Made by a program: the position numbers and the translations under genes. The notes beneath the pieces are model-generated. The model was not told the DNA's origin. It did not search any database and saw only the letters and a program-made list of their open reading frames with translations. 34,477 nucleotides of DNA from Burkholderiaceae bacterium (lineage in GTDB: Bacteria > Pseudomonadota > Gammaproteobacteria > Burkholderiales > Burkholderiaceae_D): NCBI GenBank assembly GCA_018262475.1, contig JAGSYW010000008.1:1-34477 (forward strand). Direction: 5' to 3'. Positions 25,818-33,507 of the stretch are shown one piece after another (position 1 is the first letter of the stretch; every line of letters begins with the position of its first letter).

Positions 25818-27703
25818 GAGAGCGGCGAACAATCGAATTGTTGCGTGGCGGACATTCGCGGGCGCTCGGAAGTCTGGTGGTGACCGGTTCTGCGCTGTTG
25901 CTGTCAAGCGTGCTGCTGATCATTTTTCTGTCGATGATGATGCGCAGCGAATGGATCGACGATGGCATCGTCAAGGCAAAAATGATTGCGGGCAACAGCA
26001 ACGCCGCATTGTTGTTCGGTGATGAGAAGGCGGCGCTGGAAATACTTTCTTCGCTGGATAGTGCGGAAAATGTCGAATCTGCCGCGCTGTTTTCCGCCGA
26101 CGGTCGCGAACTGGCACGCTATCAGCGTTCCGACGAACATGAGGCAATCACTCCGGCACGGGGCCAGCCGGCAGGTTACTGGTTCAAGTGGAAGCATCTT
26201 GACGTTGTTGAGGAAGTTCGCAACGGTGACGAACGTGTCGGCATGGTGTCGTTGCGTTTCATGATGAGGCCATTCTATCAACGGTTGCTGGGGCATATCG
26301 CAGTGATTATGGCGGTTGCTCTGGGCGCGCTGCTGATGGTCTACCTGTTCACTTCGCGCATGAGGATGGCCGTCAGCAGAGCAGAAATGCAGCTGGATTT
26401 CCTCGCATATACCGATCCGGTCACGTCGTTGCCCAACCGCCGGGCATTTAACATGGAACTGGACTCATTGGTTGAGTCTGTCAGGAACAACGGCGGACAG
26501 ATTGGACTGATTCTGCTAGATCTGGACAATTTCAAGGTGGTCAACGATACGATGGGGCATCAGTGCGGCGATGAAATCCTGCGGATGGTCGCCAACAGAT
26601 TGACTTCCTCTCTGCGTAGCGTGGATCTGGTTTGCCGTATGGGGGGCGACGAATTCGTGCTGATCCTGATGCCGGAGGAGGACGTGGTGATCGAGCTCGA
26701 CGCGATTGCGGCGCGCATACTCGAACTGCTGGTCGAGCCGTTCCGCTACCATGAGCATGAATTCTTCCTGACCGCCAGTGTTGGCGGCAGCTTGTTTCCG
26801 GCCGATGCTGAGGATGGGGAAACGCTGATCAGAAAGGCCGATACCGCGATGTACTCGGCCAAGCAGGAAGGCAAGAATACCTTCGCTGCATTCCGTCCCG
26901 AAATGGACAAGGTGGCGCAACGCCGTCTGGCGATTGAAATCAACTTGCGCCGAGCGCTTGAGCGTGGCGAACTGGTGCTGCATTACCAGCCGCAGATCAA
27001 TCTTGCAGATGGGCAGATCTCAGGCGTTGAGGCGCTGCTGCGCTGGGATCATCACGAAATGGGGGCGATCAGCCCGGCTGAATTCATACCGGTGGCTGAG
27101 GAGAGCGGATTAATCATCGAGATCGGCAAGTGGGCATTGCAGGCCGCTTGCGGCCAGATGCGGGCTTGGTGTGATGCCGGCATCGCGCCATCACGGGTAG
27201 CGGTCAATCTGTCCACACGACAGGTCAAGGATGCGTCGCTGGCGCTCGACATTCACACGATCCTGAACCAGGCAGGGCTGTCAGCGCAGCAGTTGGAGCT
27301 GGAAATCACCGAAGGCATCCTGATGGAAAACATGCATGCCAATATTCGTTTCCTGCAGCAGTTGCGGCTGGCTGGCGTCAGCCTGTCAGTCGATGATTTT
27401 GGCACCGGCTATTCGTCGCTATCCTATCTGAAGCGTTTTCCGGTTAATCAACTAAAAATCGATCGCAGCTTCGTGCGCGATTTGCCTGGTGATGGTGAGG
27501 CTTTCATCATCGCTATTATTTCGATGGCGCACAGCTTGGGGCTGACGGTTGTGGCCGAAGGGGTAGAAACAGCCGAACAGTTGCGGTTCCTGCGCGACAA
27601 TGGCTGCGACATCGCGCAAGGCTACTATTTTGCGCTGCCGGCAGCTGCGGATGATGTTGCCGAATTGCTGCGCACTCGCAGCTTTCCGACGATTCTTTCC
27701 TAG
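25814..27703 (+). CDS. CHASE8-like GGDEF/EAL protein (YfiN-type c-di-GMP enzyme)
   Basis: A 629-residue membrane protein with helices at about 17-43 and 157-179 around a small periplasmic sensor. The motif IAGNSNAALLFGDEKAALE resembles the CHASE8 region of YfiN. The GGDEF domain (195-360) has an intact GGDEF at 277-281 and an RxxD inhibition site (RSVD) five residues before it. The EAL domain (375-620) keeps EALLRW (EAL 406-408), VAVNLS, LEITEG, DDFGTGYSS, LKIDRSFV and AEGVET. Both synthesis and breakdown of cyclic di-GMP are therefore possible. P. aeruginosa YfiN has no EAL domain, so the extra phosphodiesterase module is a notable difference. The start overlaps the yfiR stop, and the stop overlaps that of the convergent LysR gene. 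Confidence 0.93.
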   Translation: MRERRTIELLRGGHSRALGSLVVTGSALLLSSVLLIIFLSMMMRSEWIDDGIVKAKMIAGNSNAALLFGDEKAALEILSSLDSAENVESAALFSADGRELARYQRSDEHEAITPARGQPAGYWFKWKHLDVVEEVRNGDERVGMVSLRFMMRPFYQRLLGHIAVIMAVALGALLMVYLFTSRMRMAVSRAEMQLDFLAYTDPVTSLPNRRAFNMELDSLVESVRNNGGQIGLILLDLDNFKVVNDTMGHQCGDEILRMVANRLTSSLRSVDLVCRMGGDEFVLILMPEEDVVIELDAIAARILELLVEPFRYHEHEFFLTASVGGSLFPADAEDGETLIRKADTAMYSAKQEGKNTFAAFRPEMDKVAQRRLAIEINLRRALERGELVLHYQPQINLADGQISGVEALLRWDHHEMGAISPAEFIPVAEESGLIIEIGKWALQAACGQMRAWCDAGIAPSRVAVNLSTRQVKDASLALDIHTILNQAGLSAQQLELEITEGILMENMHANIRFLQQLRLAGVSLSVDDFGTGYSSLSYLKRFPVNQLKIDRSFVRDLPGDGEAFIIAIISMAHSLGLTVVAEGVETAEQLRFLRDNGCDIAQGYYFALPAAADDVAELLRTRSFPTILS

Positions 27704-28596
27704 AGTGCTTGCTGCGCGCTAGCAAGAATGGCCTCGACCGCCGGATGGCGGATTTTCATTTCGGTCGAAATGGCAAAGAATTGTTCGCGCACCTGGCTGA
27801 TTTCGCCGACAGGCACCGAGTTGAACTGCGCTTCGATGTCGGGCGCGAGCGCAGAGGGCGCCGGAAACAGCCCGAGGCCAGTGCGGCCAAAGGTTTTCAG
27901 CAGCGCACTATCCTCGAACTCTCCGGCGATTTCTGGCCGCACTCCTTGCAATTCAAACCACTGGTCGAGCCTGCCGCGAAGCGCATTATTGCGGGTTGGC
28001 AGCAACAGTGGCGCTCCGTTCAGGCTGGCAGGGAAGTCTGGCAGGTAGCGTTCGGCCAGTGCGGGCAACCCAAACAGCATGATCTGGCCTTCTCCCAGAG
28101 GATGGCTGAATACGCGCAGGCTGGTCGAACTGACGGGGCGGTCTGTCAGCACTACATCGAACTTGTGCAGTGCCAGATCGGCCAGCAGCGATTCAAACTT
28201 GCCGTCGTGGCACGACAAACGCACCTTTTGCGGCAGGTGCAACGCAGCTTCGAGCAGACGGTAGGCGGTGAGCTTTGGCAGGGAGTCGGAAATGCCGACA
28301 TTCAGGCGCATGCTGTTGCCGAGGTCGGCATCAGCCAGTGCCTCCTGCATTTGCTCGCCCAGCAGAAATATCTGGTCTGCATAGCCGAGCGCCGTCTGAC
28401 CGGCTTCGGTCAACACCAGCCTGCGCCCCTGCGGGGCCAGCAGCGACTTGCCCAGCGACTGCTCCAACTGGGCGATTTGCATGCTGATGGTCTGTACCGC
28501 GACCCCGAGGCGTTTAGCGGCCGCGGTGACGCCGCCCTCTTTGGCGACTACCCAGAAATAGTACAGGTGACGGAAATTGATATTGCTGGCTTTCAT
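27700..28596 (-). CDS. nhaR: LysR-family regulator, NhaR-like
   Basis: A 298-residue LysR-type regulator with an N-terminal winged helix-turn-helix (about 6-65; FRHLYYFWVVAKEGGVTAAA and VAVQTISMQIAQLEQ) and a substrate-binding-like effector domain (95-295). The opening INFRHLYYFW and the GRTGLGLFPAPSA stretch match what I recall of NhaR, the sodium-responsive activator of the NhaA antiporter gene. No antiporter gene is in the window, so the real targets are unknown. It is divergent from the hibernation factor gene with a 95-base spacer that must hold both promoters. Its stop overlaps the stop of the convergent GGDEF/EAL gene (27700-27703). Confidence 0.82.
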   Translation of the reverse strand: MKASNINFRHLYYFWVVAKEGGVTAAAKRLGVAVQTISMQIAQLEQSLGKSLLAPQGRRLVLTEAGQTALGYADQIFLLGEQMQEALADADLGNSMRLNVGISDSLPKLTAYRLLEAALHLPQKVRLSCHDGKFESLLADLALHKFDVVLTDRPVSSTSLRVFSHPLGEGQIMLFGLPALAERYLPDFPASLNGAPLLLPTRNNALRGRLDQWFELQGVRPEIAGEFEDSALLKTFGRTGLGLFPAPSALAPDIEAQFNSVPVGEISQVREQFFAISTEMKIRHPAVEAILASAQQAL

Positions 28597-28691
28597 TGTT
28601 CTGTTTTTTCGAAGTTATTGTGCAATTATCTTCGCTTTTTTGTGGATGTCAAACTGCTTATGATGGGAACCGTCAACGCAAAGGAGTATTT

Positions 28692-29039
28692 ATGACGCCG
28701 ACGATCATTGCAAAAGGCATCGACGCCAGCCAGGCATTGCGCGACTACATCCGCGACAGCGTGGATTCCGCGCTGGACTGGACGCAGGACAGCATCCATT
28801 TCGTGACGGTGCGCATTACCGACCTCAATGGGCCCAAGGGCGGCAAGGACAAGCGTTGCCAGATTCATCTGAAACTGCCTGGCTTGCCGAATGTCGTCGT
28901 GAGCGAAGTGAGCAGCAGCATCAACAGCGCGATCGACCGCGCAGTGTTGCGCACGTCACGCGTCGTCAGTCGCGTGCTGGCGCGCGCCAAGGAAATCCAA
29001 CCGGTCAATGTGCCGGTGCTGCGCCGGGTCGCAATCTGA
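28692..29039 (+). CDS. HPF/RaiA-family ribosome-associated protein (short type)
   Basis: A 115-residue homologue of the hibernation-promoting factors that bind the small subunit and silence ribosomes in stress or stationary phase. The family pattern appears in TIIAKGIDASQALRDYI and in HFVTVRITDLNG, followed by an ISSSINSAIDRAVLRT-like helix (here VSSSINSAIDRAVLRTSRVV). It lacks the C-terminal dimerisation domain of long HPF. The ATG at 28692 is fixed by AAGGAG at 28681-28686; the frame is open further upstream, but that part reads as junk. It appears to head an operon with the Bax-inhibitor-1 family gene 29 bases downstream. Confidence 0.85.
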   Translation: MTPTIIAKGIDASQALRDYIRDSVDSALDWTQDSIHFVTVRITDLNGPKGGKDKRCQIHLKLPGLPNVVVSEVSSSINSAIDRAVLRTSRVVSRVLARAKEIQPVNVPVLRRVAI

Positions 29040-29068
29040 TTTTGAGTTTTCTGAAGGGGAAAAAACTG

Positions 29069-29761
29069 ATGGACAACCGTTACCACTCGTGGCGCGCAAG
29101 CGCGGCAGAAGCAACCACCGTCAATGTCGTGATGGACGATGCGGCGCGCAATGTGCTGCGTAACACGTACATGCTGCTGTCGCTGTGCCTTGGTTTCAGC
29201 GCGCTGACTGCAGGTGCTGCCATTGCGCTGCAATTGCCGCATCCGGGCTTGATTCTGACGCTGATTGGCTATTTCGGCTTGCTGTTCATGGTCAACCGCA
29301 ACCGCACGCGCGGTGCCGGCGTTGCCTGGACTTTCGCGCTGACGGGTTTCATGGGCTATACGCTCGGGCCGATTGTCGGCTATTTCCTGCGCTTGCCGAA
29401 TGGCGGTATGACAGTGATGATGGCGCTGGGCGCAACCGCAGCGATTTTCCTGACACTGTCGGCGTATGCGCTGGTGGCCAAGCGCGACCTGTCGTTCCTC
29501 GGCGGCTTCCTTTCTGCCGGCGTGATGGTTGCATTCCTCGCGTCGCTGGCGGCGATTTTCCTGCAGATTCCGGCGATGTCGCTCGGCGTTTCTGCGCTGT
29601 TCGTGTTGCTGATGTCGGGCATGATCCTGTTCGAGACGAACCAGATTGTGCGCGGTGGGGAAACGAATTACATCATGGCGACCGTCAGCCTGTTTGTATC
29701 CCTGTTCAACCTATTCACCAGCCTGCTGCAAATCCTTGGTTTCGTGAACAATTCTGACTGA
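29069..29761 (+). CDS. Bax inhibitor-1/YccA family membrane protein
   Basis: A 230-residue inner-membrane protein with seven predicted helices starting near residue 30 and an N-terminal soluble stretch. Family features are visible: the TYMLLSLCLGFSALTAG first helix, GYTLGPIVGYFL, and the closing FETNQIVRGGETNYIMATV followed by SLFVSLFNLFTSLLQILG. YccA of E. coli interacts with the FtsH protease, and other members leak calcium or protons; the role here is not clear. The ATG at 29069 follows GAAGGGGAA. The gene lies between the hibernation factor and a DUF475 gene, each close enough to share a transcript. Confidence 0.92.
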   Translation: MDNRYHSWRASAAEATTVNVVMDDAARNVLRNTYMLLSLCLGFSALTAGAAIALQLPHPGLILTLIGYFGLLFMVNRNRTRGAGVAWTFALTGFMGYTLGPIVGYFLRLPNGGMTVMMALGATAAIFLTLSAYALVAKRDLSFLGGFLSAGVMVAFLASLAAIFLQIPAMSLGVSALFVLLMSGMILFETNQIVRGGETNYIMATVSLFVSLFNLFTSLLQILGFVNNSD

Positions 29762-29781
29762 GCGGCGGCGAGGTGCTGCGC

Positions 29782-30810
29782 ATGAAACCGACGTATTCCT
29801 ATTTCACCGGCTCCTCCATTTTTTGCCTGATTGCGCTGGTTATCGCGTTCGTCTTCGGCGGCATGAAGGCCGCAATGACAGTGCTGTTCCTTACTGTGCT
29901 GGAAACCTCGTTGTCGTTTGACAATGCGGTAGTCAACGCCGGCATCCTTAAGGATTGGAGCGAAGTCTGGCGCCGTCGTTTTCTGACCTGGGGCATCATC
30001 ATTGCCGTGTTCGGCATGCGTCTGGTGTTCCCGCTGGTCATCGTCGGCATCGCAGGCGGTATCGGGCCATTGAACACGATTGCGCTGGCGATGTATTCGC
30101 CGGCAGAATACAGTCGCATCCTTTCATCAGCCCACCACCAGATAGCCGCGTTCGGTGCGACTTTCCTGATGATGGTGTTTTTCAGTTTTTTCGTTGCACG
30201 CCACAAGACCGAACATTGGTTGAGCGTCATCGAAAAACCGCTGACCAGGCTGGGCAAGATGGAAGCGATCGAGGCGGCGCTGACACTGGCCGCGCTGCTC
30301 GGCGCGTCGCGCTTGCTGCAGGCGCCGTTGCGCGGCGAGTTCATCGAGGCCGGCATTTGGGGCATTGTTACCTACATCCTGAGCAAGGGGCTGGCAGCGC
30401 TGCTTGGTGGCGATGATGATGGTGTGGTGAAACATCATGTGATCGTTCGCCAGGGGATATGCGGTTTCCTGTATCTCGAACTGATCGATTCAAGTTTTTC
30501 ATTCGATGGCGTGATCGGCGCCTTCGCGCTGACTAACAACCTGTTTTTCATCATGCTAGGACTTGGTGCAGGCGCGATGTTCGTGCGCAGCTTCACTCTG
30601 CTTCTGGTGCACAACCGCACGCTGATCCGATACCGTTATCTGGAGCATGGCGCATTCTGGGCGATTGGCGCACTTGCCGGCCTGATGATGATAGGCGCAG
30701 GGCTGGACGTGCCGGAAGCCATCACCGGCGTGATGGGCGCGGTGATGATCGGCGCTTCGCTCGGCAGTTCGATTCTGGAGAACCGCCGACAGGTTACAAC
30801 ACAACCTTGA
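29782..30810 (+). CDS. DUF475 (TerC-like) integral membrane protein
   Basis: A 342-residue polytopic protein of the DUF475 family, distantly related to TerC. Two repeated acidic motifs in helices mark it: LETSLSFDNAVVNAGIL near residue 40 and LELIDSSFSFDGVIGAFALT near 230. In TerC-like proteins such motifs are thought to bind or move metal ions such as manganese; that is family knowledge and unproven here. The ATG at 29782 has GAGG 8 bases upstream; a GTG at 29773 is a less likely alternative. It is 20 bases after the YccA-family gene. Its 3' end overlaps the convergent ybeD gene by 17 bases. Confidence 0.88.
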   Translation: MKPTYSYFTGSSIFCLIALVIAFVFGGMKAAMTVLFLTVLETSLSFDNAVVNAGILKDWSEVWRRRFLTWGIIIAVFGMRLVFPLVIVGIAGGIGPLNTIALAMYSPAEYSRILSSAHHQIAAFGATFLMMVFFSFFVARHKTEHWLSVIEKPLTRLGKMEAIEAALTLAALLGASRLLQAPLRGEFIEAGIWGIVTYILSKGLAALLGGDDDGVVKHHVIVRQGICGFLYLELIDSSFSFDGVIGAFALTNNLFFIMLGLGAGAMFVRSFTLLLVHNRTLIRYRYLEHGAFWAIGALAGLMMIGAGLDVPEAITGVMGAVMIGASLGSSILENRRQVTTQP

Positions 30811-31078
30811 CCATCGGATGCGAAGTCAGCGCCCGATACAGGTTGTCCAGTTGTTCCCGGCTGGTGGCGCGCACCGTGGCCGTCAGGCCCATGTATTTTC
30901 CCTGTGACGACGCCCGCATCTCCAGCCGTTCGGTGCTGAAAGTCGGGTCGTGCAGCACGATGACCTCGACGATGGTCTGGGTAAAGCTGTCTTGCGCCAG
31001 CCCCATGATCTTGATCGGGAAGTCATTCGGATATTCGATAACGACCTCAGTGCCACAAATTGAACGCGTTTCCATCAT
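30794..31078 (-). CDS. ybeD: YbeD/DUF493 family protein
   Basis: A 94-residue protein with an ACT-like ferredoxin fold of the DUF493 family; its function is not established. Recognisable parts are the YPNDFPIKIMG start, the central SSQGKYMGLTATVRATSREQ and the final LYRALTSHPMVKVVL. The ATG at 31078 has AGGAG 5 bases upstream; a second ATG follows directly. It starts 8 bases after the dacC stop and its ribosome-binding site overlaps the end of dacC, so the two are coupled, as in many proteobacteria. The lipB gene that commonly follows ybeD is missing: the DUF475 gene converges on it instead. Confidence 0.92.
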   Translation of the reverse strand: MMETRSICGTEVVIEYPNDFPIKIMGLAQDSFTQTIVEVIVLHDPTFSTERLEMRASSQGKYMGLTATVRATSREQLDNLYRALTSHPMVKVVL

Positions 31079-31086
31079 CGCTTCTC

Positions 31087-32235
31087 CTATTTCTTAATCC
31101 ACAAACGCATCGAATCCCACGCGCGACCGAAAACGCTGGCATGGTTGACCGATTCAAGCGCGACTACTGGCAGTTCGGCCACCGACTTGCCATCGACCAG
31201 CATCTTCAGCGTTGCCACGCGGCTGCCGTCCTGGATCGGCGCGAGCAGCGGTTCGCGGTATTCGAGCACCGGTTTCATTCTCGACGCTACGCCTTTCGGC
31301 ACGGTGATGTAGGTTTCGCGCTTGAAGCCGGCGCGCACTTCGCCCTTCGAACCTTTCCACACTTCAAGCGAGGCTAACGTATGGTTGCGCGGGTAGAGTT
31401 TCAATGTATCGAAATTGCGGAAGCCCCAGTTCAGCAGTTTCAGGCTTTCCTGTGCGCGCATCTGGTCGGATGACGTGCCCATCACCACAGTCAGCATCCG
31501 GCGCTCGCCGGTGCCGGCGGTGCGCTTGGCCGAGGCGATCAGGCAGTAGCCGGCGCCTTCAGTGTGGCCGGTTTTCAAGCCATCGACGGTCGGGTCGAGC
31601 CACAGCAGGCGGTTGCGGTTCGGCTGCTTGATGTTGTTGTAGGTGAATTCCTTGGTCGAATACATCTTGTAAAACTCTGGGTGGTCGGCGATCAGGTGGG
31701 CCGACAGCAGCGACAGATCGTACGCGGTCGAATAGTTGTCCTTGTGCGGCAAGCCGTGCGGATTGGCGAAGCGGGTCGCATTCATTCCCATCCGAGCCGC
31801 TTCCCGGTTCATCAGCACCACGAATGCTTCTTCGCTGCCGGAAACGGCCTCGGCCAGCGCGACTGCGGCATCGTTGCCGGACTGCACGATCAGACCGAGC
31901 AGCAAATCGTTGATCTTGACCGGCGTTTTCGGATCGATGAACATTTTCGAACTGCTGCGATCCACTTTCCATGCCTTTTCCGACACGCTGACGGTCTGGT
32001 CCAGATCGAGCTTCTTGTCGCGGATGGCGCCGAACACGATGTAAGCCGTCATCAGCTTGGTCAGGGAAGCTGGTTCGACTCGCGCGTGCGGATCGAGCGA
32101 AGCCAGCATTTGGCCGCTGTTCAAATCGAGCAGCAGCCAGGATTTTGCGGCGACTGCCGGCGCCTGCGGCATTTGCGCCTGCGCGCATGACATGAACAGG
32201 AAAAGGGCGACAGCTAAAGCGTAGAGTTTTTTCAT
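31087..32235 (-). CDS. dacC: D-alanyl-D-alanine carboxypeptidase (PBP5/6-like)
   Basis: A penicillin-binding protein that removes the terminal D-alanine from peptidoglycan side chains in the periplasm. The mature enzyme follows a signal peptide (MKKLYALAVALFLFMSCAQA). The active-site triad of motifs is intact: S57-L-T-K60, S119-G-N121 and K221-T-G. The C-terminal domain and a closing amphipathic helix (SMRLWIKK) for membrane contact are present. The start at 32235 was chosen for the signal peptide; an in-frame ATG at 32280 would put an unlikely leader before it. The 382-residue size fits PBP5/PBP6. The symbol could equally be dacA. It follows the hydrolase gene by 54 bases and is coupled to ybeD. 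Confidence 0.95.
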   Translation of the reverse strand: MKKLYALAVALFLFMSCAQAQMPQAPAVAAKSWLLLDLNSGQMLASLDPHARVEPASLTKLMTAYIVFGAIRDKKLDLDQTVSVSEKAWKVDRSSSKMFIDPKTPVKINDLLLGLIVQSGNDAAVALAEAVSGSEEAFVVLMNREAARMGMNATRFANPHGLPHKDNYSTAYDLSLLSAHLIADHPEFYKMYSTKEFTYNNIKQPNRNRLLWLDPTVDGLKTGHTEGAGYCLIASAKRTAGTGERRMLTVVMGTSSDQMRAQESLKLLNWGFRNFDTLKLYPRNHTLASLEVWKGSKGEVRAGFKRETYITVPKGVASRMKPVLEYREPLLAPIQDGSRVATLKMLVDGKSVAELPVVALESVNHASVFGRAWDSMRLWIKK

Positions 32236-32289
32236 TGTCTTTAATAGTGTCGGAACGGCCAGGCCGGATCCGGGTTGCATAAGGAAAAA

Positions 32290-32913
32290 TCAGGCGCGCC
32301 AGGTATCGGTCACAATTTGCCGCAGATGGTGCAGCTTGCGGTTGAACAGGTGGTCGCAGCCGGGAACGACGATGACCGGGATATCCTGTGGCCGCGCCCA
32401 GTCGAGCACGTCTTTCAGTAGGATGGTGTCATCCATGTCGCCCTGCACCAGAATGGTATTGGACGGAACCGGCGGCGGCGACCATTTGCCGGCAGTGGCG
32501 CTGACCAGAATCAGCCGTTCTACCGGTTCGCCCTGCGCCGTCAGCCGCTGCTGCAGGCTGGCCTGGACGAAGGTGCCGAACGAAAACCCGCCGAGCACGA
32601 CCGGCAAGCCCGGATACTGCTGTTTCATGTATGTCAGCAGCAGAGCCATGTCGTCGGTTTCGCCGCGTCCCTGATCATGCTGCCCTTGCGTCTGGCCGAC
32701 GCCACGGAAATTCATCCGCGCAACAGCAAAGCCGACACCGATGAAGGCGCGGCCAAGCGTGGCCACTACCTTGTTGTCCATCGTGCCGCCATACAGCGGA
32801 TGCGGGTGAGCGATAAGCGCAATGCCGCGCGGGGCGCTTTCAGGCAAATCAAGCGCGCATTCGATCTGTCCGGCAGCGCCAGCAAGGAAAAAAATTTGGG
32901 TATGACGGTTCAT
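32290..32913 (-). CDS. Alpha/beta hydrolase (small CocE/dienelactone-hydrolase-like esterase)
   Basis: A 207-residue cytosolic serine hydrolase of unknown substrate. It has the HPHPLYGGTMDNKVV strand-loop typical of this family, ARMNFRGVGQTQG, a nucleophile elbow GGFSFGTF (Ser), an acid candidate in QGDMDDTILLKDVLDWA, and the catalytic His in PGCDHLFNRKL. The ATG at 32913 has only a weak purine stretch upstream (AAGAACG). It is the first gene of a possible hydrolase-dacC-ybeD unit. The protein is short, with little room for a lid domain. Confidence 0.88.
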   Translation of the reverse strand: MNRHTQIFFLAGAAGQIECALDLPESAPRGIALIAHPHPLYGGTMDNKVVATLGRAFIGVGFAVARMNFRGVGQTQGQHDQGRGETDDMALLLTYMKQQYPGLPVVLGGFSFGTFVQASLQQRLTAQGEPVERLILVSATAGKWSPPPVPSNTILVQGDMDDTILLKDVLDWARPQDIPVIVVPGCDHLFNRKLHHLRQIVTDTWRA

Positions 32914-32969
32914 GCGTCGTTCTTATGTTGGAAAACCCTGCGGCGGAACCGGCAGGTGATTTTGGCCGT

Positions 32970-33051
32970 AAAATATACTGGGCGGTGTATTTATGAACAG
33001 CCCCGGAAATTCCGGCGGAACCAAGTATTTTTTAATATACTCCAGCAAAAA
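32970..33051. repeat. Palindromic intergenic element, copy C (82 bp)
   Basis: It contains TATAC-TGGGCGGT-GTATT (32974-32991), a central CCGGAAATTCCGG palindrome (33003-33015) and TTAATATACTCCAGC near its right end (33032-33045). Read in reverse complement, the right end (GCTGGAGTATATTAA) resembles the left ends of copies A (16242-16326) and B (22991-23071), showing that the arms are inverted copies of each other. It lies just past the stop codon of the ferredoxin gene and fills most of the gap to the hydrolase gene. Confidence 0.68.
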
Positions 33052-33054
33052 TGA

Positions 33055-33369
33055 TCAAATCACGAGTTTCTTGACGATCTTTCCGCCGAGCAGATGCTGA
33101 TCGACGATGCGATCGATGTCATCGTTATCCTCGTAACGGTACCAGACACCTTGCGGATAGACCACCACTACCGGTCCGTTGCTGCACAGCCCGAGGCAGT
33201 CGGTCTGGTTAATACGAATTTTTTCGTCGCCTTTCAGCCTCAGATCCTGGATGCGTTTTTTCGCATGCTTCTGCGCCTTTTTTGACAGCTTGTTCAGGCA
33301 GCATTTGCCACTGTCGCGCCTGTTTGCACAAAAAAACAAATGATGCCCGGTTGCCGTTTTCTTGCTCAT
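33055..33369 (-). CDS. Thioredoxin-like [2Fe-2S] ferredoxin
   Basis: A 104-residue protein of the thioredoxin-fold 2Fe-2S family, related to the NuoE-like and Shethna ferredoxins. Candidate cluster ligands are Cys14 (HHLFFCANRR), Cys23 or Cys24 (SGKCCLNK), Cys58 and Cys62 (TDCLGLCSNGP); the adjacent Cys23-Cys24 pair leaves one spare. The end has VWYRYEDNDDIDRIVDQHL, typical of the family. The physiological partner is unknown. The ATG at 33369 has a strong GGGAGG 6 bases upstream. A palindromic repeat begins 3 bases after the stop. The VanZ-like gene lies 138 bases upstream on the same strand. Confidence 0.9.
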   Translation of the reverse strand: MSKKTATGHHLFFCANRRDSGKCCLNKLSKKAQKHAKKRIQDLRLKGDEKIRINQTDCLGLCSNGPVVVVYPQGVWYRYEDNDDIDRIVDQHLLGGKIVKKLVI

Positions 33370-33507
33370 GAAGAACCTCCCGCAAAAAGGTGCTGCCTCT
33401 CCAGATAGCTATGATACACCGCCGCATTATCGCCGAAAAACTGACATGCGTCCGAATACCGGATTCAGTGTTGCCATGGAAGCGTTCGTTCTGGTTTTTG
33501 CACTTTC

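Noticed and set aside
33406-33420. Fourth copy of the palindromic element upstream of the ferredoxin gene
   Set aside because: The reverse strand reads GGCGGTGTATCAT, like part of copy C, but there is no paired ATAC at the right distance and no second arm, so it may be chance or part of a promoter.
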